64,000 bases of DNA from Sphingomonas sp. (lineage in GTDB: Bacteria > Pseudomonadota > Alphaproteobacteria > Sphingomonadales > Sphingomonadaceae). Positions 15,679 through 24,171 of the stretch are shown here, piece by piece (positions within the stretch are counted from its first letter, which is position 1; the number at the start of each line of letters is the position of its first letter). Location of the stretch: assembly GCA_025936675.1 (NCBI GenBank), contig JAICSX010000007.1:1-64000 (forward strand). Reading direction: 5' to 3'. A program made the translations under genes and the position numbers. The notes under the pieces were generated by a model that saw only the letters and a list, made by a program, of their open reading frames with translations, was not told where the DNA came from and did not search any database.

Positions 15679-16356
15679 ATGAAATCAGCCATTCCGATTT
15701 TCCTTGGCTTCGCTGCCGTTGCAGGGCTGCAGGGCTGTGCGACCAAGCCGACGCTGCCGCCTGGCGTGCATCCAAGCGTCGAGGTGGGACCGCCGCCAAA
15801 ATCGGCCGCCTGGCGTGCTCTTGCCACGACTGCCGACCGCGACCGTCTCGACCGGCTTGGGCTCGCCTGGTCCGAAGCCCTTGCTGACGCGAACAAGACC
15901 AATGCCTCCGACGTTCGCAAGGAAGGCAAGCTACTGTTGCCGCGCTCCGCCCTACCACGCCCCGATCCGACTCCCGGAAGCTACAATTGCCGGTTGATCA
16001 CGCTTGGAAAGGCGACGCCGAAGGGCAAGCCGTTCGAGACATTCAAGCCGTTCTTCTGCTATGTCGAGGTCGAGGATAATCTTCTCACCATCGTCAAGCA
16101 GACGGGCAGTCAGCGCCCGGCGGGGCGGCTGTGGGAGGATGACGATCCGACGCGGCTCATCTTCCTCGGCAGCCTTGCACTCGGCGACGAGACGGCGCCG
16201 CTCGCTTATGGCGACGATCCTAAGCGCAACATGGCCGGCGTCCTCGAGCGCATTGCCCCGTTCCGCTGGCGACTGGTCATCCCGTGGCCGCAGAGCGATT
16301 CCAAGCTCGACGTATTCGAACTCACGCCGGTTGATTTCACCCAGCAACCGCAATGA
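15679..16356 (+). CDS. DUF4893 lipoprotein
   Basis: 225-residue lipoprotein with lipobox LQGC (Cys20), starting at ATG 15679 after a GTG that is also in frame. Mature part has the DUF4893 pattern: a Trp-containing start (SAAWRALATTADRDRLDRLGLAWSEALADA) and a beta-rich C-terminal domain with two cysteines (SYNCRL, FFCYVEV) and GRLWEDDDPTRLIFLGSLALGD. Function unknown; the family occurs mainly in alphaproteobacteria. Its stop overlaps the start of the next gene (ATGA), so they form a pair. Confidence 0.82.
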   Translation: MKSAIPIFLGFAAVAGLQGCATKPTLPPGVHPSVEVGPPPKSAAWRALATTADRDRLDRLGLAWSEALADANKTNASDVRKEGKLLLPRSALPRPDPTPGSYNCRLITLGKATPKGKPFETFKPFFCYVEVEDNLLTIVKQTGSQRPAGRLWEDDDPTRLIFLGSLALGDETAPLAYGDDPKRNMAGVLERIAPFRWRLVIPWPQSDSKLDVFELTPVDFTQQPQ

Positions 16357-16721
16357 GCGAAGCTGGGCTGCTGGCGGACCCCGCCGAAGTCCGCGCGATT
16401 CTCGTCGCCTCGGCGCAGGCCGGGCAGGCGATCAGCTATGCCGAGGTGCTCGAGCTCCTCGGACATCACTTCAGCCGGCCGAAGATGCGGCAGCTGTGCA
16501 AGGTGCTCAGCTTCGTCGATGACGACGCTGAGGCCCGCGGCGAACCAGAGCTTGCGGTGCTGGTCGTGCGTCAGTCCGACGGGCTGCCGGGGCAGGGCTG
16601 GTGGATCGGTGGAGCGAAAAAGCACGGTTACACCGGACTGTGGGAAGGGCCCAAGGCCGCGAAGCTGATCAGTAAGGTCCAGCGGCAGGCCTTTGAGTTT
16701 TGGACGGGACGCGAGGCGTAG
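16353..16721 (+). CDS. Small protein of a conserved sphingomonad family
   Basis: 122-residue soluble protein. N-terminal helical half (AEVRAILVASAQAGQAISYAEVLELLGHHF) resembles a small DNA-binding or adaptor-like bundle, followed by RPKMRQLCKVLSFVDDDAEARGEPELAVLVVRQSDGLPGQGWWIG, a strand-rich core. I recall homologues labelled phosphoribosyl pyrophosphate synthetase, but none of that enzyme's nucleotide or phosphate motifs is present, so I reject that name. ATGA overlap with the DUF4893 gene; pseudouridine synthase follows after 19 nt. Confidence 0.7.
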   Translation: MSEAGLLADPAEVRAILVASAQAGQAISYAEVLELLGHHFSRPKMRQLCKVLSFVDDDAEARGEPELAVLVVRQSDGLPGQGWWIGGAKKHGYTGLWEGPKAAKLISKVQRQAFEFWTGREA

Positions 16722-16740
16722 CATTCGCTAATCGCCCGCC

Positions 16741-17808
16741 ATGGCCGACGTCCGAACCTTCACCGTCACTGAGGATGACGACGGAATCCGCCTCGACCGC
16801 TGGTTCAAGCGGCACATGCCGGATGTCAGCTTCAACCTCGTGTCACGCTGGGCTCGGACCGGTCAGCTTCGGCTGGCGGGTAAGCGCGCGGGAACGGGCG
16901 ACCGCATTGAGGCGGGACAGGAAATCCGCGTTCCGCCGGTCCAGCCCACGCCGGAGCGCCACGCGCGCCAGCCGAGACGCGAGCCGCTGACACCGGACGA
17001 GGAGCAGTTCGTCCGCGATATGGTGATCTACGAGGACCAGCAGGCTTTCGTTCTGAACAAGCCGCCCGGACTGGCGACGCAGGGCGGCACCAAGACTCAT
17101 CAGCATCTCGACCGGCTGCTCGACGGCCTGGCCGAAGAGGGCGGCAGGCCCAAGCTCGTCCACCGGCTCGACAAGGATACGTCAGGCGCGCTGCTAGTCG
17201 CGCGGACTGCGCGCGCCGCCGGTCATTTTGCGAAGGCCTTTTCAGGAAGAACTGCACGGAAGGTGTATTGGGCGGTCGTCGTGGGGGTACCGGACGAGAG
17301 CCAAGGTGCCATCGACGCGCCCCTCGCGAAGCAGCCTGGGACGGGCGGCGAGAAGATGCATATCGACGAGGAACATGGGCTTCCCGCCAGGACGCGGTGG
17401 CGGGTGATCGACCGCGCCGGCAATCGCGCGGCCTGGGTCGAGCTTCAGCCGCTCACCGGCCGCACGCATCAGTTGCGGGCGCACATGGCCGCGATTGGGC
17501 ACCCGATCGTCGGAGATGCGAAATATGGTGGTGCCGAGGCTTTCCTTACCGGCGGCATCAGCCGGAAGCTTCATCTTCACGCCCGGCGCATCCGGATCGA
17601 TGCGCCAGGTGGCGGGAAAATCGACGTGACCGCGGATCTTCCGCCGCATCTCGCCGAAACGCTGGCAACGCTCGGGTTCGAGGAAGCTTCGGGCGATCGC
17701 GAGATTGCACGTCCGCCGCGGCCGTCGCGCATGCCCAAAGCTAAGCCGCCTACAAGACGGGGCGAACGGCGCTCTCGCGGGTCCGATCAGAAGAGAAAGA
17801 GACGATAA
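16741..17808 (+). CDS. rluC: RluA-family pseudouridine synthase
   Basis: 355-residue enzyme that converts specific uridines of 23S rRNA to pseudouridine. An S4 RNA-binding domain at about 12-70 (RLDRWFKRHM and VSRWARTGQLRLAGK) precedes the catalytic domain. The active-site motif HRLDKDTSGALLVAR with its catalytic Asp is at about residue 140-155, and GRTHQLRAHMAAIGHPIVGD is the later conserved motif. The C-terminal 40 residues are a Lys/Arg-rich extension. Assignment within the family (RluC versus RluD) is tentative. Its stop shares a base with the next start. Confidence 0.93.
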   Translation: MADVRTFTVTEDDDGIRLDRWFKRHMPDVSFNLVSRWARTGQLRLAGKRAGTGDRIEAGQEIRVPPVQPTPERHARQPRREPLTPDEEQFVRDMVIYEDQQAFVLNKPPGLATQGGTKTHQHLDRLLDGLAEEGGRPKLVHRLDKDTSGALLVARTARAAGHFAKAFSGRTARKVYWAVVVGVPDESQGAIDAPLAKQPGTGGEKMHIDEEHGLPARTRWRVIDRAGNRAAWVELQPLTGRTHQLRAHMAAIGHPIVGDAKYGGAEAFLTGGISRKLHLHARRIRIDAPGGGKIDVTADLPPHLAETLATLGFEEASGDREIARPPRPSRMPKAKPPTRRGERRSRGSDQKRKRR

Positions 17809-18035
17809 TGGACGACGATGTCGCTCGTCAGCGGCTGTTGGTTTACACGCTGGTCCGACTGATCGGGCTCGCGATCTTTTTCCTCGGAATCGCGATCATC
17901 TATACGGACCTAGTCCGTCCCGGCGGATGGCCGCAGATCGGGGCGATTGTCGCGATCATCGGAGTGATCGACTCCCTGATCGCGCCGCGGCTGCTCAAGC
18001 GCCGCTGGGACAAGGACGACCAGGCCGAGCAGTGA
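17808..18035 (+). CDS. Small two-helix membrane protein
   Basis: 75-residue protein with two hydrophobic segments (about 15-36 and 42-60) and a charged tail (KRRWDKDDQAEQ). Its start overlaps the pseudouridine synthase stop by one base and its own stop overlaps the ATP12 start (GTGA), so it lies in the middle of a coupled operon. Function unknown. Confidence 0.75.
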   Translation: MDDDVARQRLLVYTLVRLIGLAIFFLGIAIIYTDLVRPGGWPQIGAIVAIIGVIDSLIAPRLLKRRWDKDDQAEQ

Positions 18036-18724
18036 AGCGCTTTTGGAAGGACGTAAGCGTCGAGCCCGAAGAAGGTGGCTGGGGCATTCGCCTCGACGGC
18101 CGTCCGGTCAAAACTCCTGCGCGGGCGCCGCTGACGGCACCTACGGAGCAGCTTGCCCAGGCGATTGCTGACGAATGGCGAAGCGTCGAGGATATGGTCG
18201 ATCCGCGGGCGATGCCGCTAACCGGCCTCGCCAACGCAGCAATCGATCGAGTTTGTCCGCACCGTGAAGCGTTCGCCCGGGGGTTGGCACGCTACGCAGA
18301 GGCGGATCTCGCCTGCTACCGCGCGGATGGCCCGCGCGGGCTCGTCGAACGGCAGGAGCGGGAATGGGACAAGCTGCTCGCCTGGGCGCGGCGGCGATAC
18401 GACGTCGACTTCGCAACCACATCAGGCTTGGTTCACGTCGAGCAGCCGCCGGCGACGGTGGACCGGCTGAGCCACGCGGTCGCTGCGCTCAATCCATTTC
18501 GCCTTGCCGGCCTTTCGCCGCTCGTCAGAGTCGGCGGATCGCTCGTTGCAGCGCTTGCGGTGTTGGAAAGAGCGATCACTCCGGAGGAGGCGTGGAACGC
18601 CGTCTGCATCGACGAGCAATGGCAGCTTGAACAATGGGGTGCCGATGCCGAGGCCGAAGCGGCGCTCGAGAACCGCAATCGCGATTTCCTTGCGGGCGCC
18701 CGCTTTCTTGATCTGCTGGACTAG
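18032..18724 (+). CDS. ATP12-family F1-ATPase assembly chaperone
   Basis: 230-residue protein of the ATP12 family, which binds the free alpha subunit of F1-ATPase during assembly; common in alphaproteobacteria and mitochondria. The start is a GTG at 18032 overlapping the upstream stop. Family features are KRFWKDVSVEPEEGGWGIRLDGRPVKTPARAPL at the N terminus, then ADEWRSVEDMVDPRAMPLTGLANAAID, and ERQEREWDKLLAWARRRYDVDF. The C-terminal half is helical. It sits last in the pseudouridine synthase operon and converges with gmk, overlapping by 4 nt. Confidence 0.93.
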   Translation: MKRFWKDVSVEPEEGGWGIRLDGRPVKTPARAPLTAPTEQLAQAIADEWRSVEDMVDPRAMPLTGLANAAIDRVCPHREAFARGLARYAEADLACYRADGPRGLVERQEREWDKLLAWARRRYDVDFATTSGLVHVEQPPATVDRLSHAVAALNPFRLAGLSPLVRVGGSLVAALAVLERAITPEEAWNAVCIDEQWQLEQWGADAEAEAALENRNRDFLAGARFLDLLD

Positions 18725-19362
18725 TGCTGGGGGCCGATCAGGTCGCGAACGAATTCTACTAAACCTGTCTGCCTTACCCTCTTTGATCGTTCGGCGGTGA
18801 CAATTGCCCTGACCTGCTCGAGACAGTTTTCGATGTCCCGGTTGACGAGCACATAATCATACTCGGCCCAGTGATCGATCTCGTCCGCTGCTCGCAGCAT
18901 CCGGTCGGCAATCACTTCGTCGGAGTCGGTGCAACGGCTGTGGAGGCGATTCTCGAGCTCCGCCATCGTTGGCGGAAGCAGGAATATCGTGACGAGGTGC
19001 TCGCCGAAGTCGGGCTCCAGCTGCCGGGCCCCCTGCCAATCGATGTCGAACAAGATGTCCCGGCCTCGCCTCAGCGCCTGCTTCACCGGAGCTTTCGGCG
19101 TGCCGTAGCGATGCCCGAAGACATAGGCCCATTCGACGAATTCGTTGGCAGCGATCATCGCGTCGAACTCGGCATCGCTGACGAAATGATAATCGACGTC
19201 GTCGACCTCGCCCGGGCGCTTCGGCCGGGTCGTCGCGGATATCGACATCGTCACTTCCTTATCCGCGTCCAGCAACATCCGGGCGATGGTCGACTCGCCG
19301 GCTCCCGAAGGGGAGGAGAGGACGATCAGGAGGCCGCGGCGCTGACGGGTCGGTTGGTCCAT
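18721..19362 (-). CDS. gmk: Guanylate kinase with a non-canonical P-loop
   Basis: 213-residue enzyme of the guanylate kinase family (GMP + ATP to GDP + ADP), essential in nucleotide metabolism. All family regions are present: ATTRPKRPGEVDDVDYHFV for GMP binding, EFVEWAYVFGHRYGTPK, DILFDIDWQGARQL, VTIFLLPPTMAELENRL, SRCTDSDEVIADRM and EYDYVLVNRD. The Walker A loop however reads SPSGAGEST, with Glu23 (codon at 19294-19296) where the ATP-binding lysine should be; a single A to G change explains it. It is otherwise full length and intact. ATG 19362 chosen; upstream frame is not Gmk-like. Confidence 0.9.
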   Translation of the reverse strand: MDQPTRQRRGLLIVLSSPSGAGESTIARMLLDADKEVTMSISATTRPKRPGEVDDVDYHFVSDAEFDAMIAANEFVEWAYVFGHRYGTPKAPVKQALRRGRDILFDIDWQGARQLEPDFGEHLVTIFLLPPTMAELENRLHSRCTDSDEVIADRMLRAADEIDHWAEYDYVLVNRDIENCLEQVRAIVTAERSKRVRQTGLVEFVRDLIGPQH

Positions 19363-19429
19363 GGCCGCTCTTGCTTCGGGTAAGCCGTGGCCGTCAAGCG
19401 ACGGGATGTTGCGGTGCACAAAAAACCTC

Positions 19430-19458
19430 TTGAAATGGTGCAACGCAATGCATATTGT
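19430..19458 (+). promoter_or_regulatory. Phasin gene promoter with TGC-rich region
   Basis: TTGAAA at 19430-19435 and TATTGT at 19453-19458, 17 bp apart, form a sigma70-type promoter about 30 nt before the phasin ATG at 19489. The stretch from 19438 to 19469 has repeated TGC and GCA motifs (TGCAACGCAATGCATATTGTGCACTGCAGCA split over two TGCA-like clusters), the type of sequence bound by the PHA regulator PhaR in related bacteria. PhaR binding is inference. Confidence 0.6.
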
Positions 19459-19488
19459 GCACTGCAGCAATTTTAGAGGAACAAGCAA

Positions 19489-20223
19489 ATGGCAGACGAA
19501 ACCAAGGTTGAAGCCCCGGCAGTTGCGGAAGCCGCCGCCGAAGCTCCGGCCAAGGTCGCCGAAGCGGTCGCCGACACGATTCAGACGGTCGTGAAGGAGA
19601 GCGCAACGACTGCCAAGCGCACTCGTGCAACCGCCGCCCGCCGCGTGAAGCGCGAGGCAGCAGCCCGGAAGACCGCTGCCAAGGCTGCGGCTCGCCGGAC
19701 CGTTCGCAAGACCCGCACCGCTCAGCGCAAGAGCGCTGCCGTGGCCCAGAAAAGGACTGAAACCGTGACCAAGAATGCTTTCAACGGCTTTGACGCCATC
19801 CCGGCCTTCGCGCCGTTCCAGACCATCCTCGAAGAGGCGACCGAGCGCAGCCAGGAACTGGTGAAGCGCAGCCAGAAGGTCGCCGAGGAGCTCGCCGATC
19901 TCGCCCGCGCCAATGTCGAGGCGGTTGTCGAGGCGGGACGGGTCGCCAGCGAAGGCGCCCGCTCGATCGGCCAGGATGTCGTCGCCAAGCAGCGCGACGG
20001 CTTCGAGCAGGCCGCTGACGCGATCCGCTCCCTCGCCGAGGCGAAGAGCCCGACCGAGTATCTGCAGCTTCAGGGCGATTTCGCCCGCGCTTCGTTCGAT
20101 CGTGCGGTCGCCGAGAGCTCGAAGCTGACCGAGTCGCTGGTGAAGCTCGCCGGTGAGGCGTTCCAGCCGCTTTCGAACCGCGCTTCGGCCAATGCCGAGC
20201 GTTTCAATACCCTCGTTGCCTGA
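19489..20223 (+). CDS. phaP: Phasin with histone-like N-terminal region
   Basis: 244-residue granule-coating protein. The C-terminal part (about 100-244) has the phasin pattern: FNGFDAIPAFAPFQTILEEATERSQELVKRSQKVAEEL, long amphipathic helices, and DVVAKQRDGFEQAADAIRSLAEAKSPTEYLQLQGDFARASFDRAV. The first 90 residues are unusual: an acidic Ala-rich start, then an Ala/Arg/Lys-rich stretch at about 42-90 (TTAKRTRATAARRVKREAAARKT and similar repeats) that resembles histone H1-like tails, as in the PhaF type. Role: surface protein of PHA granules, perhaps also contacting DNA. It complements phaC at 11612. Confidence 0.92.
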   Translation: MADETKVEAPAVAEAAAEAPAKVAEAVADTIQTVVKESATTAKRTRATAARRVKREAAARKTAAKAAARRTVRKTRTAQRKSAAVAQKRTETVTKNAFNGFDAIPAFAPFQTILEEATERSQELVKRSQKVAEELADLARANVEAVVEAGRVASEGARSIGQDVVAKQRDGFEQAADAIRSLAEAKSPTEYLQLQGDFARASFDRAVAESSKLTESLVKLAGEAFQPLSNRASANAERFNTLVA

Positions 20224-20258
20224 CCCTCTCCCCTCCTAAAGTCAGGGCAACGATTGTC

Positions 20259-20298
20259 GGCGGCCGTTCCTTAGTTGGGACGGCCGCCATTTTTTTTA
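20259..20298 (+). terminator. Rho-independent terminator after the phasin gene
   Basis: GGCGGCCGT and ACGGCCGCC form a G+C-rich stem (with a one-base bulge inside), followed directly by an A and a run of eight T at 20290-20297. It lies 36 nt beyond the phasin stop and before clpS. Confidence 0.85.
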
Positions 20299-20359
20299 CC
20301 GATCTGCTGCTAATTGCCGTCTTGCCGCGTTTTCGCGGACTGCCATATTTTAGGGCAAC

Positions 20360-20710
20360 ATGAGTGAGCTTCTGATCAGGATGGCGAATGGAGCCGATGA
20401 TGATGGCCTCGACGAGATCGAGACCGGCGTCGCGACACGCACCCGCCCCAAGACCAAGAAGCCGTCGAACTACAAAGTGCTGATGCTGAACGACGACTAT
20501 ACGCCGATGGAGTTCGTCGTTCTGGTGCTGCAGCGCTTTTTCACCATGGGCATCGAGGATGCGACGCGGGTGATGCTCCAGGTCCATCAGCAGGGCGTCG
20601 CCGTCTGCGGAGTGTTCACTTATGAGGTCGCCGAGACGAAGGTGACACAGGTGATCGACTTCGCACGCGAGAACCAGCACCCCCTTCAGTGCACGCTCGA
20701 GAAGGCTTGA
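20360..20710 (+). CDS. clpS: ClpS adaptor of the ClpAP protease
   Basis: 116-residue N-degron adaptor that delivers proteins with destabilising N termini to ClpAP. The core starts at [19 protein letters not shown], with the N-end ligand pocket residues in NDDYTPMEF and [23 protein letters not shown]; the last helix is [16 protein letters not shown]. The 35-residue flexible acidic N-terminal tail is longer than the minimum of the family. No clpA gene follows in this window. Confidence 0.95.
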   Translation: MSELLIRMANGADDDGLDEIETGVATRTRPKTKKPSNYKVLMLNDDYTPMEFVVLVLQRFFTMGIEDATRVMLQVHQQGVAVCGVFTYEVAETKVTQVIDFARENQHPLQCTLEKA

Positions 20711-20717
20711 TCGTTTC

Positions 20718-20816
20718 CGCTCCCTAGCAGGGAGGGCATTGAGGGGTGAGTTGAACGCCTGAAGCTCGCCGTACTCGGACCCACCCCCTTTCCCCTCCCT
20801 TGAAAGGGAGGGGAGT
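20718..20816. repeat. Dispersed G+C-rich palindromic repeat between clpS and murA
   Basis: Two hairpins flank a short middle: CTCCCT-AGC-AGGGAG at about 20720-20734 and CCCCTCCCT-TGAA-AGGGAGGGG at 20792-20813. This CCCCTCCCTTGAAAGGGAGGGG-type unit is a repeat that I recall from many alphaproteobacterial genomes. It could fold as an RNA stem-loop and terminate clpS, but no long T-run follows. Confidence 0.75.
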
Positions 20817-20833
20817 CTCGCTAAAGCGCGGCA

Positions 20834-22117
20834 GTGGACAGCATCTGGATCAAGGGCGGGACCAAGCTGAAGGGCGAGATCCCGATCAGCGGCGCGAAGA
20901 ATGCGGCGCTGACGCTCATGCCCTGCGCGCTTCTCACCGAGGAGAAGCTGACGCTCACGAACCTGCCGCGCCTCGCCGACGTCGACACCTTCAGCCATTT
21001 GCTCAACCAGCTCGGCGTTTCGACCCATGTCGCCGGGGTGAAGAAGGGCGAGGTGGGCCGCCGCATGACGCTCCAGGCCGACGAGATCGTCTCGACGGTC
21101 GCGCCCTACGACATGGTCAGGAAGATGCGCGCTTCCGTGCTGGTGTTGGGTCCAATGCTCGCCCGCGCCGGCGAAGCGACGGTGTCACTGCCGGGCGGCT
21201 GCGCGATCGGGGATCGTCCGATCGACCTGCACCTGAAGGCGCTCGAGTGCATGGGCGCGGAAATCGAGCTTGCAGCAGGCTATGTGAAAGCGTCTGCGCC
21301 GAAAGGACGGCTACCGGGCGGTGACTTCAGCTTCCCTGTCGTGTCCGTCGGCGCGACCGAGAATGCGGTGATGGCGGCGGTGCTCGCGAGGGGCAAAACG
21401 CAGCTGTTCAACGCCGCGCGCGAGCCCGAGATCGTCGATCTCTGCAACCTGCTTGTCGCAATGGGCGCGAAGATCCGCGGGATTGGATCCTCGCACCTGA
21501 TCATCGATGGGGTGGAAGGCCTCCACGGCTGCACCTATGAGGTGATGCCCGACCGCATCGAGGCGGGGAGCTATGCCTGCGCCGCGGGAATGACCGGCGG
21601 ATCTATCGACCTGATCGGCGCCCGCCCCGACGATATGCAGGCGACTCTTAATGCGCTGGCCCATGCCGGTCTGATGATCGAATTCCACAATCGCGGGATC
21701 AAGGTCAGCGCTGACGGCGGCCTGAGGCCGCTAGCGCTTTCCACCTCGCCGTTCCCCGGCTTCGCCACCGACATGCAGGCGCAGTTCATGGCGATGCTGT
21801 GCCTTGCCGAGGGCGACAGCTTCCTCGAGGAGACGATCTTCGAGAACCGCTACATGCACGTGCCGGAATTGAGGCGCATGGGCGCCGACGTCGACATTCA
21901 TGGTCGCTCGGCAATCGTTCGAGGAGTACAACAGTTAACCGGCGCTAGCGTGATGGCGACCGACCTCCGAGCCTCGATGAGCCTGGTGCTTGCCGGCCTC
22001 GCGGCCGAGGGCGAGACCGAAGTGCTGCGCGTCTATCACCTCGACCGCGGTTATGAGCGACTGGAGGAGAAGCTCAGCGCAGTCGGAGCGACGATCGAGC
22101 GGCGCAGTGCTGGTTAG
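20834..22117 (+). CDS. murA: UDP-N-acetylglucosamine enolpyruvyl transferase
   Basis: 427-residue enzyme that starts peptidoglycan synthesis by adding phosphoenolpyruvate to UDP-GlcNAc. GTG start at 20834. Conserved segments are [17 protein letters not shown] at the N terminus, [39 protein letters not shown] with the active-site Cys123 (Cys115 of E. coli), [25 protein letters not shown], and [15 protein letters not shown]. Normal length. It follows the repeat after clpS. Confidence 0.97.
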   Translation: MDSIWIKGGTKLKGEIPISGAKNAALTLMPCALLTEEKLTLTNLPRLADVDTFSHLLNQLGVSTHVAGVKKGEVGRRMTLQADEIVSTVAPYDMVRKMRASVLVLGPMLARAGEATVSLPGGCAIGDRPIDLHLKALECMGAEIELAAGYVKASAPKGRLPGGDFSFPVVSVGATENAVMAAVLARGKTQLFNAAREPEIVDLCNLLVAMGAKIRGIGSSHLIIDGVEGLHGCTYEVMPDRIEAGSYACAAGMTGGSIDLIGARPDDMQATLNALAHAGLMIEFHNRGIKVSADGGLRPLALSTSPFPGFATDMQAQFMAMLCLAEGDSFLEETIFENRYMHVPELRRMGADVDIHGRSAIVRGVQQLTGASVMATDLRASMSLVLAGLAAEGETEVLRVYHLDRGYERLEEKLSAVGATIERRSAG

Positions 22118-22123
22118 GGCGGG

Positions 22124-22861
22124 CTAGAGCTTCTTGAAAAAACGGATGCTGCTTCGTTCGTAACCCAGGTGACGGTAGAAAGAGTGCGCGTCGGCCCGCC
22201 GGTCGTTGCTCGTGACCTCGATGAGTTGGCATCCTTGCTCGCGGCACCATTGCTCCACTGCCTCGACAAGCATTCGGCCGATGTTCTGACCGCGCGCTTC
22301 GCTGGCGACGACGAGGACCGGGATTCGGCCCACGGGAGCGGGTCGATGGACGGTCACCATCAGGTGGCGTCCGATGAGTCCCATCACTTGCTTGTCGAGC
22401 GTGGCGACGATCGGCAGTTCGCCAGCCTTGTTCAGCTTGCGGAGATTCCTGCTCACCGATTTCTCGTCGATGTCGTGCTCCAGCTGACCGATCAGCTCGA
22501 CGATCCGTCCAGCGTCGGACGGTTTGGCGTCGCGGAGTCGGAGCTTTGGCTTGGGCGGCGCTTCCGGGGGCTTTTTGGTGTCATTGGCCGCCGCGCGTGC
22601 TTTCTTCCGCCGCGGAATGACCGCGACATCGAGTGACGCACCCCAGTCCTTGGCGTCGAGATTCCGCAGATAATCTTCGATCTGGTCCGGAGTGGCCGTC
22701 GGGCCTTTCGAGTCCATGCCGAACAGGGGCTTTCCGTTCGCGTCGGTCAAACCGACTTTGCCGAAGCGCCGCTTGCCCGGCGTGCGGACGCGCGAGCGGA
22801 TGAGCTTGAGCCCGCGATTGCGTGCGCTTTCGGCGAGGATGTCGAGCTGCGGATCGCTCAC
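22124..22861 (-). CDS. GNAT acetyltransferase with an extra N-terminal domain
   Basis: 245-residue protein. The start is the GTG at 22861, which overlaps the TGA of the DUF445 gene (GTGA). Residues 1-75 look like an independent small basic domain (LDILAESARNRGLKLIRSRVRTPGKRRFGKVGLTDANGKPLFG). After a Lys/Pro linker comes a GNAT domain at about 100-245 with LRLRDAKPSDAGRIVELIGQLEHDI, the acetyl-CoA loop RGQNIGRMLVEAVEQWC and HSFYRHLGYERS. The frame open upstream of 22861 is antisense to the DUF445 gene's coding frame and is not part of the gene. Substrate unknown. Confidence 0.82.
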   Translation of the reverse strand: MSDPQLDILAESARNRGLKLIRSRVRTPGKRRFGKVGLTDANGKPLFGMDSKGPTATPDQIEDYLRNLDAKDWGASLDVAVIPRRKKARAAANDTKKPPEAPPKPKLRLRDAKPSDAGRIVELIGQLEHDIDEKSVSRNLRKLNKAGELPIVATLDKQVMGLIGRHLMVTVHRPAPVGRIPVLVVASEARGQNIGRMLVEAVEQWCREQGCQLIEVTSNDRRADAHSFYRHLGYERSSIRFFKKL

Positions 22862-24126
22862 AGCGTATCGATCAGGTGAAGCAGGAGGCCGACGAGGCCG
22901 CCGACCAGGGTGCCATTGATGCGGATATATTGGAGGTCGCGCCCGACGGCCGCTTCGAGGCGCCCGGTCACAGTCCGCGCATCCCAACCGCGGACGGTAT
23001 CCGACACAAGCTTCACGATTTGCGTCCCATAGCTTGCCGACATGCCGACCACGGCGCGTCGCGCGAACTGGTTGATGGCGCTCCGGATCCGCGCGTCCTT
23101 TTCGAGCGTCCCGCCCATCGATTTCAGCACTTCGCCGAGCTTGCCGGCCATGACAGCGTCGGGGTTGCGCGCCGCCTTGATTACCGCCTCCCGGCCCTTC
23201 TGCCAGATCGTGTCGAGCCACAGGCTGACCGACTGATTGTCGAGCAGCTGCTCCTTCATGGCTTCGACACGTTCGCGGGTCTCAGGCTTCGTCTGGAGGT
23301 CATTCGCGAGCTGAGCGAGCGCTTCCTCGATCTTCAGTCGCACCGGATGCGCGGTGTCGGTCGACATCTCGACCGTGAGCTTGCGAAGGCCGTCAATGAT
23401 CGAGTCGGCCAGCTTCTCATCGAGGCCGGCAAGCTTGAGCACCCAATTGGCTTTCTTGCGCACCATCTGGCGGATCAGCTGCTCGTTTGCGTCGAGCGCG
23501 CGCGCCGTCCACCGGATCGCTGCCTCGAGCATCGGCACGTGGCGATCCTCGTTGATCGCCGACGCGAGCGCATGGCCGAGCAGGGGCGAGATTTCTGTCT
23601 TGCGAAGGCGCGAGGAGACGGCGCCTTTCACAATGCCGCCTAGCCGCTCGTCGTCGAGGCTTTCGAAGATGTCCGCGATCAGGCGAGACGCACCGGCGCG
23701 GATTCGCGACTGCTCCTCCTTGCTCGGACTCTGGAGGAAGTGACCGACGGCCCCTGCCACATCGATGTTGCGCATTCGCCGCGCAACCACCGACGGGATC
23801 AGGAAATTCTCCTGGATGAAGCGAGCGAGCGCTTCGCCGATGCGGTCCTTGTTGCGCGGGATGATGGCGGTGTGGGGGATCGGCAGCCCCAGCGGGTGAC
23901 GGAAGAGGGCGGTGACGGCGAACCAGTCGGCAAGGCCGCCGACCATTGCCGCTTCAGCGAAGCTTTTGACGTAGGCGAGCCAAGGATACTGAGCCTGCAG
24001 CGCGCGGGCCGCGAGGAAGACGGCGGCCATCAGGACGAGCAGGCCGGTCGCGACCACCTTCATGCCCTGCGCGCCCGGCTGCGCAGGGTTGAAGCGGGAC
24101 AGAGCGCCGTTGGGCATCATCCTCAT
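22858..24126 (-). CDS. DUF445 family membrane protein
   Basis: 422-residue protein of the DUF445 (YjiN-like) family. The family hallmark is at the N terminus: two membrane helices at about 22-40 and 48-68 and KSFAEAAMVGGLADWFAVTALFRHPLGLPIPHTAIIPRNKDRIGEAL; the long middle is helical and charged (putative coiled coils); the C-terminal GGLVGLLLHLIDTL is a final short helix. Location: inner membrane. Function not established. It forms a coupled pair with the acetyltransferase downstream. Confidence 0.9.
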   Translation of the reverse strand: MRMMPNGALSRFNPAQPGAQGMKVVATGLLVLMAAVFLAARALQAQYPWLAYVKSFAEAAMVGGLADWFAVTALFRHPLGLPIPHTAIIPRNKDRIGEALARFIQENFLIPSVVARRMRNIDVAGAVGHFLQSPSKEEQSRIRAGASRLIADIFESLDDERLGGIVKGAVSSRLRKTEISPLLGHALASAINEDRHVPMLEAAIRWTARALDANEQLIRQMVRKKANWVLKLAGLDEKLADSIIDGLRKLTVEMSTDTAHPVRLKIEEALAQLANDLQTKPETRERVEAMKEQLLDNQSVSLWLDTIWQKGREAVIKAARNPDAVMAGKLGEVLKSMGGTLEKDARIRSAINQFARRAVVGMSASYGTQIVKLVSDTVRGWDARTVTGRLEAAVGRDLQYIRINGTLVGGLVGLLLHLIDTL

Positions 24127-24171
24127 GCCGGCTCAATAGCCGAGCAGGCGTGAGGGTCCACGCCTAGGCGG

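Noticed and set aside
16353..16721. Annotation as ribose-phosphate pyrophosphokinase
   Set aside because: None of the PRPP synthase motifs (ATP site, phosphoribosyl binding loop) is present and the protein is only 122 residues long.
20718..20816. A protein gene in the clpS-murA gap
   Set aside because: The gap is explained by two G+C-rich hairpins of a dispersed repeat; no start with a plausible frame.
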